This document shows, one piece after another, positions 22,201 through 32,290 of a stretch of DNA of 64,000 bases (its first letter is position 1; the number at the start of each line of letters is the position of its first letter). The position numbers were made by a program, and so were the translations under genes. Source of the DNA: Cavia porcellus (taxonomy: Eukaryota; Chordata; Mammalia; Rodentia; Caviidae); assembly GCF_034190915.1 (NCBI RefSeq), contig NW_026947496.1:25700001-25764000 (forward strand). Direction: 5' to 3'. The notes below the pieces were generated by a model. It saw only the letters and a program-made list of their open reading frames with translations, had not been told where the DNA came from and made no database searches.

Positions 22201-25200
22201 CCTGTGGCCTGGCAAAACCAGTGTACTGCCTCAGTTGTGCTGGTGGAGCCTTGGCTAATGACTCACGTGAATTTGATGGGCCTGCTCCTTGCCAGCCGGA
22301 GTGGAGAGGGATGCGGTGTGGCACATGCTCATGGCCTGGGTAAAAAACTCTGGGCCCTGGGAATACTGCGCATCCTGGAAATGATGAAGAAGATTCAATT
22401 AATTCAATTAGTTGTGGTTTGGGAATTGAAAGCAATGAATCCATTACCAGAATAGTAATCCGCTTGATGGATGTTAATTTAAAAAAAAGAATGCTACAGA
22501 AAAATTGCAGCTAAAGAATTTATAAGGTAACCTCTTTACTTACCCCTCCTCCATTATCTCTGTAATCTCATTGTTATTCAACTAATTTCCTAACCTCCCA
22601 ACCTTTTTCTTCTTTGCTATGGTCTCTTTCATCCTTCCTATGAGTTACTCTTTAGGAAGCAAACACTAAAAATATCAAAACTATGTGTGCATATGCATCT
22701 GTATTTGTCTATTTAATCTCTTGTTTCCTGTGAGTCCAAACTGATGTTCTTCCTTAAATAAGTACAAATTATAACTTTAATTTATTTGCCTTTTACTACA
22801 CACACCTGTATTTTATCAAGTCCATTGTAAATTCAAAATGCGGAATTTTTCATTGTGACAAAATAAGTCAGCAAAAGAGGAAACAAACATTTTAGCAACT
22901 ACAAAGTAATCATTTGAGATCATAACCAAAAACAACGCAAAAACTGAAATTTTAAAGGAGTTTCTGGGAAGATCTGGAAGATAGAAAATAGCAAACTGAA
23001 AATGGGGAATAAAAGACAGCCTAGTGAGTAAAAAGAACAATATAAATATCTATCTATCTATCTATTTATCTATCTATCTATCATCTGTCTACCACTTATC
23101 TTTTTGAGACAGGGTCTCACTATGTAGTTTAGGCTAGCCTTGAACTTGCTTATGTAGCCCAGGCTGGCCTTGAGCCACCTAAGAGTGATTTGTTTCAAAT
23201 GTTTACATTTTTAAAACTAAAACAAATTAAGGGAAAAATTTAAAATCATTACATTTACTGAATGAGATTTCACGAAATTTTTCCTTGTTCCACTTTTTAC
23301 TGGCTGATGCCAATAACATGATGTTAAGATACATTATTTGGAATTTGCTTAATAAGATTTTCATGGTTAAAATGTAGTACAGCCTAATTGTTGATGTGAA
23401 GGCTCTTTTTGGGAAAAGGCAAAAAGCGAGCCACTTACAAATTCCTGGGAAAGTTCTGAGGAGAGGCTGTGGATGTAATGGGACAGGATGATGGCACGCT
23501 CAAACAGGTCTCGGAGGGACACCCGGCAGCTAGACCCACTGGGACACATGGGCTGGGAAGCCACGTTCTTGCACAGGAGCAGGTTTGACATAAGCAGCAG
23601 CAATAAGAGTGATCCTGCTTAAACAAAGAACATGAACAGCTCTGAGATAATCTGTTCAGAGAAGTTGCCCAAAGCAGTTCTGCCTGGAGACAACTTATCT
23701 CGCCCCGCTGCTCTCTGCCTATGATTTGCTGCTATAATAGCTGGGGAAAGGAAGAATCAACACCTTGCACAGTGTGCATTTAGATTTGCACAGATATACA
23801 GTTTGAGAAGTGAGTGACTCTGTGCATTTTTGTGTTGGTCCGAGGATATGCTTCTGGGCTTTACAAACACTCAGCATAAATTAATTCTGATCCAGAGTGT
23901 TTAAGTCATTCTCTTAAAATAGCTTAATGTCTTAGGAATTTCTGTAGATTTTTGGCCATTGGACTCTCCAGGAGTTTGTCATTTTTTTTTAACTTAGTGT
24001 TTAATATCTGCCTTTTGGACACTGATATAACAAGAACATCACAGTTTATTTTTTTTAAATCTTCATGCTTGATAAGAACAAAAACATGATTAAATGGTTG
24101 CTAATACTGAGAATAAAGAGAATCCTGACATGTAATGATGCCATGACCTGGATCTGCTAACACTCTTTGATAATCCTATGCATTTGCTTGACAGTTGCCA
24201 AAACCTTTAGTTTTTTTCCTAAATTTGAGCTTTACAATAGCCTTGGGCGACAGACTGGGCCTTCCTATTATCGTCAAATTATATTGATGAAACACAGGCT
24301 TAGAGAGGTGAAGTGATTTTCCTCAGCTCCTTTTATTAGCAGGCGGGGAAGGCTGAGCACCCGTGCTGTGGGCTGTGCACTTCGGCTGCACCTCATGCAC
24401 GACCATGGGCTCTCGGGATGCGACTGTGCACATCGGGCTGCCTCAGCAGTCCTGGGCACGATGTTTGCAGCAGTTGCTACTGTAACTTATGAAAACATTT
24501 TTGTTTGATGGTAGGATAACAGTGGCCTTTAGAGGCTTGATTCTATCTACTTTCCCTGCTCTATAAAATTCCCACTTTAAAATTCTTTGACAGCCGTTGG
24601 GGTAGTTTCATCCATTTGCTATGTCAGTAGACAGAAAGAAACAGACCTGTAGCCTATCTATAATTTACATTTGCAACAGGAAAGAAATAATGATCAAATT
24701 AAAATCACCTTTCACCGTTAGTGACACTACTGAAGAATTTCTGATATGAAAATGTGATAGTCAGAAGGCAGAATTCCACAGAATCTTTGATAAATAACTC
24801 TAGAGATCTCTGACAAACCTAAGCAAATATTGAAGATTTATGTATTAATAAACCTAAACATATACCTAACAACACTAAGCACACCTAAAATTTTTTTACT
24901 ACTGACTGTAGTAAACTTTTCAGCTTTAAAATTAAAAATGTCAGACGATTCTTATTATATGCTTTTATTTTTCCAAAACTATATCATTCAAAAAATTTAC
25001 TTTGTGTATGTTATTGTAACATAATGTAGTCAAATGGGTATTTTATGTAGAGGTGTAAATGAAGTGTGATTTAGAGATAGAGAAACTAGAACAACAGCTC
25101 TAGGAAAATTCATAACTGGATAAATGTTCTTTAATGCTGAGGAAATTTATCTGTACATTTGTCATCTGAGGGATTTTCACAGCCTGAGATAAGATAAAAT

Positions 25201-25930
25201 AGACAAATGTTTTTGTTCTTTCTTTTCATAAACAAATTTTATGCTTGTTACTAATTCATTTTTCTTATAAATGTCACCAAGAAAGTAAAAGCGATTACTT
25301 AGGACTAGCCTGTTTTTTGTTTGGAAAAGTCATTTGGCTTGAACCAAACTGAAAAATCAGTATAAGACTCACACATTTGCCATTGCTGTTTTTCTTATGG
25401 CTTGGACACTGAAAAGTTTCATCAAGTTGATTCAAATTGGTCAATACACATGAGCCCAGAGAAGCAGAATGTGTTCATTTCTGCCTTCTAGAGTTCTCAT
25501 AAGTTGAACCCATTGACCCTTGTGGCCTTATTCTAGTCCAGAGTTTCTCAATCTCAGCATTCCTGGCTTTTTGAGCAGGATAATTTCTCTGTCCTGTGCA
25601 CCTGAGAATGCTTCCAGCACACTGTCCTCTACTCATTAGGTACCAATAACACGCTCCCCAAGCCTCACTCATCTTGATTAAGCCAATGCAGAAGATCTCT
25701 GGCCATTACCAACTGTTATGGAGAAGGTAGAGTCTCCCATTTGAGAACCTCTCGACTATCTTATTGTACTCTGTGCAGTCGCTTTCCAGAGTAATAACTA
25801 CATAGTCCTAAACCCTGCAAACTCCAGACTTCTTGCTATTAGCTACAGTTTCACAGTAATCCCCCCCCCAGCAGCGTTGAAGCCAGCACCTTGCTGGCTT
25901 GTTGCACATACCTTGTCTCTTGCCGTCCAT
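19026..25930 (-). CDS. PRL: Prolactin precursor, complete five-exon gene
   Basis: Coding exons on the minus strand: 25930-25912, 23614-23439, 22374-22267, 21250-21071 and 19217-19026. They total 675 bases, or 224 residues plus stop (human PRL is 227). All introns start GT and end AG. Exon lengths of 108 and 180 and the phase-0 joins match mammalian PRL. The order is: Leu-rich signal peptide (about residues 1-27), an N-terminal Cys pair (30, 36), helix 1 with LSHYIH, the CHT..SL.TP segment (Cys83), helix 2/3 with LRSW.EPL.HL, and the C-terminal GLPSLQ, CLRRD, KVDNYL and KC...C (Cys199, 216, 224). PRL is the secreted pituitary hormone that signals through the prolactin receptor. The mature chain has no N-x-S/T sequon; the human NLSS site reads SLSS here. 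It could be a PRL-like paralogue, but the conserved Pit-1 promoter favours PRL itself. Confidence 0.93.
21071..21250 (-). CDS. PRL: PRL exon 4 (180 bp)
   Basis: The acceptor GGCTGTTTAG is followed by CAA AAA GAC (QKDF, as in human QKDF). The exon runs 60 codons and ends AAG CTG before the donor GTGAGCAAC. It encodes [13 protein letters not shown], then [12 protein letters not shown] and RLLEGV. These correspond to helices 2 and 3 of the four-helix cytokine fold. Length and phase match mammalian PRL exon 4. Confidence 0.96.
22267..22374 (-). CDS. PRL: PRL exon 3 (108 bp)
   Basis: The acceptor TTTCCAG comes before GATGCG, and the donor GTGAGTCA follows CAAATTCAC. The 36 residues align position by position with the human exon 3: DAQYSQG against [17 protein letters not shown] against [18 protein letters not shown] against KEQAQQMN. 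It holds Cys83, the partner of the long disulfide to Cys199. It is the most diverged exon and sits in a GC-rich patch where longer chance frames on both strands hide it. Confidence 0.93.
23048..23092 (+). repeat. (CTAT)n microsatellite in PRL intron 2
   Basis: About eleven CTAT units with one CTATTTAT interruption. It lies directly before the antisense B1 fragment. Confidence 0.95.
23101..23185 (-). mobile_element. B1-like SINE fragment, antisense, in PRL intron 2
   Basis: The plus strand reads TTTTTGAGACAGGGTCTCAC, then 'tatgtagtttaggctagc' and 'gcccaggctggccttgag'. This is the reverse complement of a 7SL-derived B1 monomer. The 5' half of the SINE is missing. It lies in the sense direction of PRL. 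Confidence 0.8.
23439..23614 (-). CDS. PRL: PRL exon 2: signal peptide, Cys pair, helix 1
   Basis: The acceptor TTTAAGCAG is followed by GA completing the split Gly codon, then 58 codons ending EF before the donor GTAAGTG. It encodes the Leu-rich signal core and SNLLLC, then a Cys pair in CPSGSSC (one residue shorter than the human spacing), SLRDLFERA and the zinc/receptor-region motif SHYIH. A frame opening at ATG 23603 looks like an independent ORF but is this exon plus read-through into intron 2. Confidence 0.95.
24250..24350 (+). mobile_element. MIR fragment in PRL intron 1
   Basis: 'ccttcctattatcgtcaaat' then 'gatgaaacacaggcttagag' and 'aggtgaagtgattttcctc' follows the MIR core and 3' region ('...gaaactgaggcttagagaggttaagtgac...'). 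Diverged, as expected of an ancient mammalian SINE. Confidence 0.6.
25538..25755. mobile_element. Old non-autonomous DNA transposon (MER type) in PRL intron 1
   Basis: The ends are inverted copies: GAGTTTCTCAA near 25541 and TTGAGAACCTC near 25741. Internal text such as 'ctgtcctgtgcacctgagaa' and 'cctctactcattaggtacc' follows a common mammalian MER/hAT-like repeat. It starts about 160 bases inside intron 1 from the exon 1 donor. Family name not assigned. Confidence 0.55.
25912..25930 (-). CDS. PRL: PRL exon 1, coding part (start codon)
   Basis: The ATG at 25930-25928 is preceded by TCATCACC, as in rodent prolactins. Six codons (MDGKRQ) and the first base of a Gly codon precede the donor GTATGTG. 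Human PRL has nine codons before the same split Gly, so this N-terminus is three residues shorter. The start is set by the promoter about 75 bases upstream and by the phase of exon 2. Confidence 0.9.
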
Positions 25931-26001
25931 GGTGATGACCAGACTGGGTGTACCTTCACCAGAGAAGGCCTAGCAGTCTCACGTCCAAGTTCACATGTCG
26001 G

Positions 26002-26010
26002 CTTTATAAA
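26002..26010 (-). promoter_or_regulatory. PRL: PRL TATA box
   Basis: The minus strand reads GGTTTATAAAGCC. It is about 75 bases upstream of the ATG, predicting transcription start near 25975 and a 5' UTR of about 45 bases. Position and wording match the rat and human PRL core promoter. Confidence 0.9.
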
Positions 26011-26017
26011 CCTTTGG

Positions 26018-26040
26018 CATTTTCATGAATATATTTAATC
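26018..26040 (-). promoter_or_regulatory. PRL: Proximal Pit-1 site of PRL (1P)
   Basis: The minus strand reads AAATATATTCATGAAAATG just upstream of the TATA box. TATTCAT fits the Pit-1/POU1F1 core. This is the position of the proximal Pit-1 site known from rat PRL, which directs lactotroph expression. Confidence 0.85.
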
Positions 26041-26070
26041 AGGCATTCTCTTCCCCTTTCCTAGTCCTCT

Positions 26071-26080
26071 ATTTCCGTCA
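26071..26080 (-). promoter_or_regulatory. PRL: CRE/Ets-like element of the PRL promoter
   Basis: The minus strand reads TGACGGAAAT about 95-105 bases upstream of the predicted start, as in the rat promoter where this composite element responds to cAMP and growth-factor signals. Role here is by homology. Confidence 0.7.
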
Positions 26081-26113
26081 CTGAGATTACTCCCATAATT
26101 TCAAACATCAAAT

Positions 26114-26141
26114 GGTATTTTATTTCTTATTCATATTCAGG
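26114..26141 (-). promoter_or_regulatory. PRL: Distal-proximal Pit-1 site of PRL (3P)
   Basis: The minus strand contains CTGAATATGAATAAGAAAT followed by AAAATACC, two Pit-1-like half sites (TATGAATA). Spacing of about 140-165 bases from the start and wording match the rat 3P site. The whole interval from here to the TATA box is far better conserved than the protein. Confidence 0.8.
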
Positions 26142-26149
26142 AAGGCACA

Positions 26150-28560
26150 TTGGCTAGAAATGAAGGATTCTGATTAATTAGACCAAAAGGAAATGAGGGA
26201 AATGATAAAGGTGAAATCTGGAGACCAGGTTGGATTACAGGATCTGTAAAACTATAGAAGTCATCTACTTTAAAATTTACCTGTATTTCCTGGCAGTTTA
26301 TTAAATATATAGCATTGTATTTCACTTAGGAAATACTCTCATATATTATCAATTATAAATTTCTTGCTCAAGTTGCTAAGTGAATTAAAAGTTTCAAAAT
26401 TTATGTACTGCATACCAGAAAGTATAGAATAGACTGAAAAAGTAGGATCTTCAGTTTTGTGTTCGATTCTGTATTTCCTTCATCATTTTGCTTTTACTTA
26501 TGGCCTTTTAGCCTCTTTAAAATAATATATTTATGTGGTACTTTGTTTTATAATATGTATTTTCATCTGTTTGTTGCTTTTGATTTTAACGTATATGTAA
26601 ATTTATATTATTTTCATGAGTTACAGACCAAAGAACAGATTTGGAGAAGCTAACCACAAATGATACAAAGAAGTAATTTTTCTATGGCCAAGTTAGGTTC
26701 AGGAAGAATTATTGATGCAAAAGGAGTGGGTAAGGGTGTGAAGAAGAGAGGGAAATATATCATTTAACATATATTGATGTGAGCCCATGTTTAAGATGTG
26801 CAAGATAACACCATTGTCTTTAGAGAGTTTATTTTGGGGAAGCAACACAGTATGCCAGTCTGTCTCTCTCTCTTTGTCTGCCTCTTTGTCTCTGTCTCTG
26901 TCTCTGTCTCTGTCTCTCTCTGTGTGTGTCTTCTTGTAGAGGATGTAATAATCAACATTCCAGGCAATTAGTTCCACTGTTTGGAAGGATAGAGATAGAT
27001 AAACTAAAATTAACTTGTGATCAGGCTGACCTTTCTGACCCTAAATCACTCTGCGGAAAGGTAGCAAAAATTCATTGTTCAGAGAATCAAAAGTTCCATT
27101 CACCTCATAGAGATTGACTAAGTGAAATGATTATAATGAATAAAAATGAAATTGGTGGTGACTTTCTCTAATTTTTAAGTCCATGCATCTGCAGCAGCTT
27201 GTGACCTTTAATTCCAGTTTTATTGTCTCTGATAGTAGATAGATGGACAAGGTAATTTTAAAAAATAATCTGTTATTATGACATTTTCTTTTTCCATAGT
27301 TGTTAGTACCATGCATGTGGCATAGCAATGATCTAACTAAACCCTTTTATGGAGATCTGGAAATCTTAAGCAAAACTAAAATCTCTGAGGAATGAGCTCT
27401 TAATTAATTGCCTTAACTTAAGCAATGCTAGATTTCGAATCATAAACATTGTGTGGTGATTTATTGTCACTGTCAGTTTAAAATCTGGATCAAGGTTCTG
27501 TACACTTTTACTGGATATCTGCTCTTTCCCCTGGACAATGAAACATCTGAATTAGCAGGAAAAGAAGGCTTAATGCTATTTTACATTCCCCTCCTCTAAC
27601 AGAAACAGAAGGATAGGAAAATCCACCATAAGAACTGACATTGACAACTTACTCTTAAAATATGAAGGTGCTACAACTTTTGTAGATAGCCAGGATAAGA
27701 ATAATCTAAGAAAACCTGAGTTGTGTTTATTTAGTGCAGGTCAATTGATTTATTGGACTGCAGAGAGGTAAAATTTATTGCGTGCTTCCTTGCAACACTG
27801 CAGACTCACATTTCCTGTGAGCAGGAGATTGCAATACCTAAATAATGTAAAAAGCGTATTTCACGTTAAAAGTCATGGTTGTCCTATTTTTCTACTATAT
27901 GTGTTACTGCTTTCACGTGAATACTTGCGTGTGCTCTTTTGCAGGTCTGTTTCTTTATCAAACTATAGCACCTTTAAATTGGAACTTATAAAGAAATTCA
28001 CTAAGAATGGCTTCGTTTGCTTTTGTGTGGAAAACTCCATTGTTTGCCATTTTTGGTCTGAAAGCTTGTGATCCTTTGAGAGCTGATGACTGATTTCTGT
28101 CAAGTAGCTGAATAAATAATAGCTAAAATGATGTTAAAGTTCTCATGTTATTTTTGGTATGTGAAACTAATAAGCAATTTTGCTGTCTTTATTGGAAGGC
28201 ATTAATTTTTTTGGAAGGCTTTAATTTTTAACATCAACTGCTATCACATTGGTTTTCAATCCTAGTTAGGAACAGAATGTGTGTTTTATTTTATTTTTCT
28301 TATTTTAAAATTTGGAGTAATTTTAATTTTTCTGTCACTCATGGCACAACATGGAATCAGTCCCATATTAACTTGAGAACTGTGTACTGTAAGATGTGGT
28401 GGAGGCTGTTAAAGGGTGAAAGAAACTAAGAGTGTAAAAAGTTTTTAAAATTGTTACACCATGCATAGTCTAATCTACATAGCAGGGAACTGTCTTCAAA
28501 AAACTTTCAGATGATGGAAAGCATGTTGTTTATGGATTTAAAGATTCCAAATAATTATTT
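26150..28560. other. PRL 5' flank, nothing further recognised
   Basis: AT-rich. The only clear repeat is the pyrimidine microsatellite at 26858-26930. A distal Pit-1 enhancer like that of rat (about 1.7 kb upstream) would lie near 27.5-27.8 kb. I could not identify it with confidence. Confidence 0.5.
26858..26930 (+). repeat. (GTCTCT)n-type microsatellite
   Basis: CTGTCTCTCTCTCTTTGTC followed by repeated GTCTCT units and a short GT run. Its antisense frame gives an artificial RDRDRD-type peptide. Confidence 0.93.
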
Positions 28561-29400
28561 TCCATTATTTGGACTGAGGAGTCAAATTGAATATATGTCC
28601 CTTATAGGCCTCAACCCACAATTAGGGGACCAGTGAGGAGATTCTTCCAAGTGTGACATACATCTATCCCAATTATGCATTTTGCAACTGAAAATGACAG
28701 CAGGATGGATTCTGGGATGCACTGAACCCACGGCAAGCCTGACCTTGGCTAACACCCCTTTGGTCACCTGATCTCCTTAGGTCCCTACTCTCTGCAGAGT
28801 CATGATGATGTTTCTGATCTCTTGGAATCAGTTAATTAGGAACCAGTATCCAGTGGTCCCTAAAATGTCCATTTCCTGTTCCATGATGCACATTATTCTG
28901 GTCAAATACTGTAGTTCCTGTTGGAGAAGGACGGGAGAAAAATTAACAGTATAATTTTTTGGTAGTTCAAAAATCTTTCCCAACAGGACTTGGTCTTCCT
29001 TTCACACAAGGAGTCCACCGTCTGTAATCTGGCTCAACTCTTGCTATGACTTGAGGCAGATTTTTGTTCATTTGCCACCAAAGTTTTCTGCTTATATAGA
29101 CTCAGAAAATATTTAGTAGTTCCAGTCTATTTCACTTTTGGGAACAGCGTAGTTAGCCAGTGCTATTGTCCAAAAAAGTAGATCACCCGTCATTGCTTTG
29201 GCTCTGCTGTCTCTTACAGTAAGTCCACCCACCTGTCTCCCTTCAGTGCAGTGCTGCTATTTCTTTCTACCCCTCTGAATCCAACTATAACTGTTGCATT
29301 TGAGTAACTGTTGCCCCAAGCTAAATTTTGGTAAACAGAAAAGAGAAATGACAGCTTTACAAGGATGCTGGTGCTTCTTTCACATATCTAATTCTCAAGA
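28560..29400 (-). mobile_element. Possible ERV internal or other old repeat
   Basis: The wording ('aattaggggaccagtgagg', 'catctatcccaattatgca', 'ggaaccagtatccagtggtc') is unlike unique intergenic DNA and recalls internal parts of ancient ERVL-type elements read antisense. A 61-codon minus-strand frame (28582-28767) lies in it. I cannot name the family, and the boundaries are approximate. Confidence 0.3.
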
Positions 29401-29875
29401 TATTAGTGGAATGTACATTTATTTTTGGAACTCCCCCCTTACCCATTGTGGATGAGTAGATATTACCTGAAAAATCTTTCCAAAGATTTTCATCTCTGTA
29501 AGGCTTTGGATTCTCTCATCAGTAAGCCACGAAAGATCAGGAATCTCCAGCTGGTTCATAGTAGAGTTTTTGATCCATATGTCAGCCAACAAACCAAATA
29601 AACTATTAGCACCTATTTTGATACCTTAAATCATACATTATAGCCAGCATCTTGCTTAACTTATATCAAGAAAATCAGCTTGATCTAAATTTATGTGCCT
29701 TTCATTATTACTCCACAGCCTTAAAATCTATTCCCAGATCTGCTCCCTGGACTAAGGCTTATAAGAATTAGGAAACTCAAATTCTTTTGGGAATGTATGT
29801 GTTCTTATAGGTCATGCTGCATATCTCACTTCTAGGCGCCTACTCAGGTTTGAGCGTGGTTATACAATTGCAAAC

Positions 29876-30241
29876 TGAAACACCAAAATGACACTCAAGA
29901 TTTTGATTCAGATTTATTTACATTGACTGGCACTGAATGGGATCATTCTGAGAATATCAGACTCTGATTTCTGGTGGTCTAGGGCTTATATAGGACAAGC
30001 AAGCAGGAAGTACAGAGGCAGAATGATTTGTCAGTTGGGGATTGGTTTTTACAATTTGCATCATAGTAACCAGCTGTGCCTCACAGTGACAAGTTGTTTC
30101 TAAGAAACAAAAGTAATAGGAATTGTAACAGGAACTATTATCTGCATAACTAACGAACTGAAGTATACTGGCTGGGGTGGCATCTTCTGTTATAGTTATA
30201 GATCCAGATGCAAATGTGAGTTATAAGAATGAATCCTAACA
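29876..30241 (-). mobile_element. Solo LTR with TATA box and poly(A) signal, same direction as PRL
   Basis: Read on the minus strand, it starts TGTTAGGATTC and has CCTATATAAGCCCT at 29994-29985, then AATAAA at 29918-29913 about 70 bases further on, and ends near GTGTTTCA. U3-R-U5 order, spacing and TG...CA ends fit a retroviral LTR of about 366 bp. No second LTR is visible. It lies about 3.9-4.3 kb upstream of the PRL start with its promoter pointing at PRL. Family not assigned. Confidence 0.65.
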
Positions 30242-30536
30242 ATTTTGCATGTTTGTGTCAAGTGACCTGAGGAACTCTAGAAGATCACTATGTAAAATAT
30301 CAGCCGTAGTTCTGTTCCTACCACCATGTATTGGAAACCTATATTGTCATTGTTTTGGGCTCTTTGCTATTGTTATTTATTTGTGTTTTTTGTTTCTTAT
30401 TTTTCTAGCAATCTGTTTTAATTGTTTTGTTTTTACTTCTAATGTAGAAAGGATAGATATACATGTAGAGGCTTATACATGCCTAGAACTTCTACACAGT
30501 TTATGAGAATCGATTATGTAATACTTGGTAAAATGA

Positions 30537-30965
30537 ACAGCTACTTTGAAGAAAAGCAGACATAGTATCCATTGCTGATTTTATATCATCATGCTGTGAA
30601 ATCCAGTAATGCTTCTATTATTTGTTCAGAGTGGTTTTAGTCTGTTTTGCAAGTTTCAACATACATGAAGGTATAGACAGCTATTTTGAAGAGAACAGGA
30701 GATATTATGGCAGGCACTGTTAATTTTCATATTGTCTGGTTTTGAAGGCCTGTAATGCCTTCATTGCTCTGTTATGATCAGTTTAATACTATTTTGTTTT
30801 GTATGAATTCATTGTGTGTGAAGATATAGACAACTGTTGAGAAGAAAACAAGAGACAGTATGGTAGCCACTGTAGATTTCCTGTTGTCTTGCTTGAAATC
30901 TGTGTCAGTTACATTGCTTTGCTTCTGATCTGCTTTGTTCTGTTTTGTTATGTTTAATTTTATCC
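30537..30965. repeat. Three degenerate tandem units of ~140-153 bp
   Basis: Units start near 30537 ('acagctactttgaagaaaa'), 30677 ('acagctattttgaagagaa') and 30830 ('acaactgttgagaagaaaa'). Each continues through a 'ttgtctggttttgaaggcc'- or 'ctgtgaaatccagtaatgc'-like middle to a 'gtctgttttg' or 'gttctgttttg' end, and closes at an A run (30968-30980). A fourth copy sits alone at 8240-8410. I do not recognise the family. Confidence 0.65.
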
Positions 30966-31714
30966 TTTAAAAAAAAAAAACAAAGAATGGGTCCTAAAGA
31001 ATCTTGGTGTTGTCTTGCTTGGTAATTTTATCATAGAGAGATATTATTGTTTTCCTAGGCACTGCAGGATTAGTTTCCCCAGGCAGAGGTTAAAGGGTCA
31101 ACACCACCATGATGGAGGGAAAGGATGTGTCTTTCTTTGTCTTAAGCTTCATTAGATTCCTCCCAAATATCTCTGCCCCAGTTTACTAGATTCCATTCTT
31201 TTCTGTTCAGTGAGCATGCTCTAACTACAGATATTCTTGCAAGGTGAGAGTTAAACTTGTGAAGAAGTCAGCTAATCACATGGTAAATGCTTATGTTGGG
31301 CTTCTGACAATGGCAGCCTTATGGTCACAGGAGATAAGATTTTCCTTCAGCACACATGTAGAAACCTTTAGGTTGTTTATACATGTTGCAACTTAGAAAT
31401 TGAATCTTGATCACATTTTTTTATTACTTTATCCAGAGGTGGCAGGAGAGCAGGCCAACATTATTATGTTTCTTAGTCATCTAAAACATTTAAAAGTTTT
31501 GTGTATAGTCAGTAAATTGCTTATATCTCATAAATGCTTAGTTAGGAGTATCAAATGTGCTACACATTTCTTTAAGCAGTTTACACCCTGGATTATCACA
31601 ACTCTTTACAGACTATGGCAACTTTAAGTCTTATCAAATTAGAAAATCAACTCCAGGAACTCTAAATCCATTAGACAAATTCATCCTTATAATTCTGTTT
31701 CATGCCTGGTACCA

Positions 31715-32290
31715 AAATCTGTATTGCTTAGGGTTCTCTAGAGGTATCTGAAATTGTCAAGGAAATTTATTAGGTCTCTTTATAGAATCATAGACAGAAC
31801 CATCTACAATGGCCGTCTGCACACTGCAGAGCACTTAAGAAAGGCAGAGACTCGGTAACTGCTCTGTTCTGCTCAAGGAGCTGAAATCACAGAGCAAGAG
31901 GGTTTGAGGAAGCAACGTCAGTGCAGGATGGAAGCCCTGGAAGCACCCACGAGAGTCACCGGTATGAGTCTCCACTACAGCCTGAGGTGCACAGATGACC
32001 GCAGCAGTGAAACACATACCCACTCAAACAGAAAGGAGTTTCCAAAACACCAAGAATGAAAACAAAAATAAAAATAAGTGTCAACTTCCTTCCTGTTTAC
32101 CCATGCTATAAGCCTTTTGAACGGTGTCACCCCTAATCAGGATGGTTCTTCACCCCTCACTTTGCTGGTCTGCATGCTATTGTCTCTAGAAATACCCTAC
32201 AAATTCACCCAGAAATACTTTACTAATCTCTAGATGTTCCTTAATCCAGTTGAGTTTACATATCACAATCAATGATTATAATCAGTGTGA
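31715..32290 (-). mobile_element. MLT2-like (ERVL) LTR, same direction as PRL
   Basis: The plus strand begins 'tgtattgcttagggttctctag' in parts and ends with 'ccttaatccagttgagtt' and 'tacatatcacaatcaatg'. The reverse complement therefore starts TTGATTGTGATATGTAAACT and has 'tggattaaggaacatctag', as in MLT2-type ERVL LTRs. It lies about 5.7-6.3 kb upstream of the PRL start. Confidence 0.7.

Noticed and set aside
22133..22444. 103-codon minus-strand frame and overlapping plus-strand frames of 68-83 codons, first suspected as a retrocopy
   Set aside because: They overlap PRL exon 3 in other frames. The exon with its splice sites explains the GC-rich patch.
21251..23438. Apparent absence of PRL exon 3
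   Set aside because: A search for the CHT..SL.TP pattern in all minus-strand frames found the intact 108-bp exon at 22267-22374.
25857..25930. CCCCCCCCC run and nearby GC-rich sequence as a possible CpG island
   Set aside because: Too short. It is the first part of PRL intron 1 next to exon 1.
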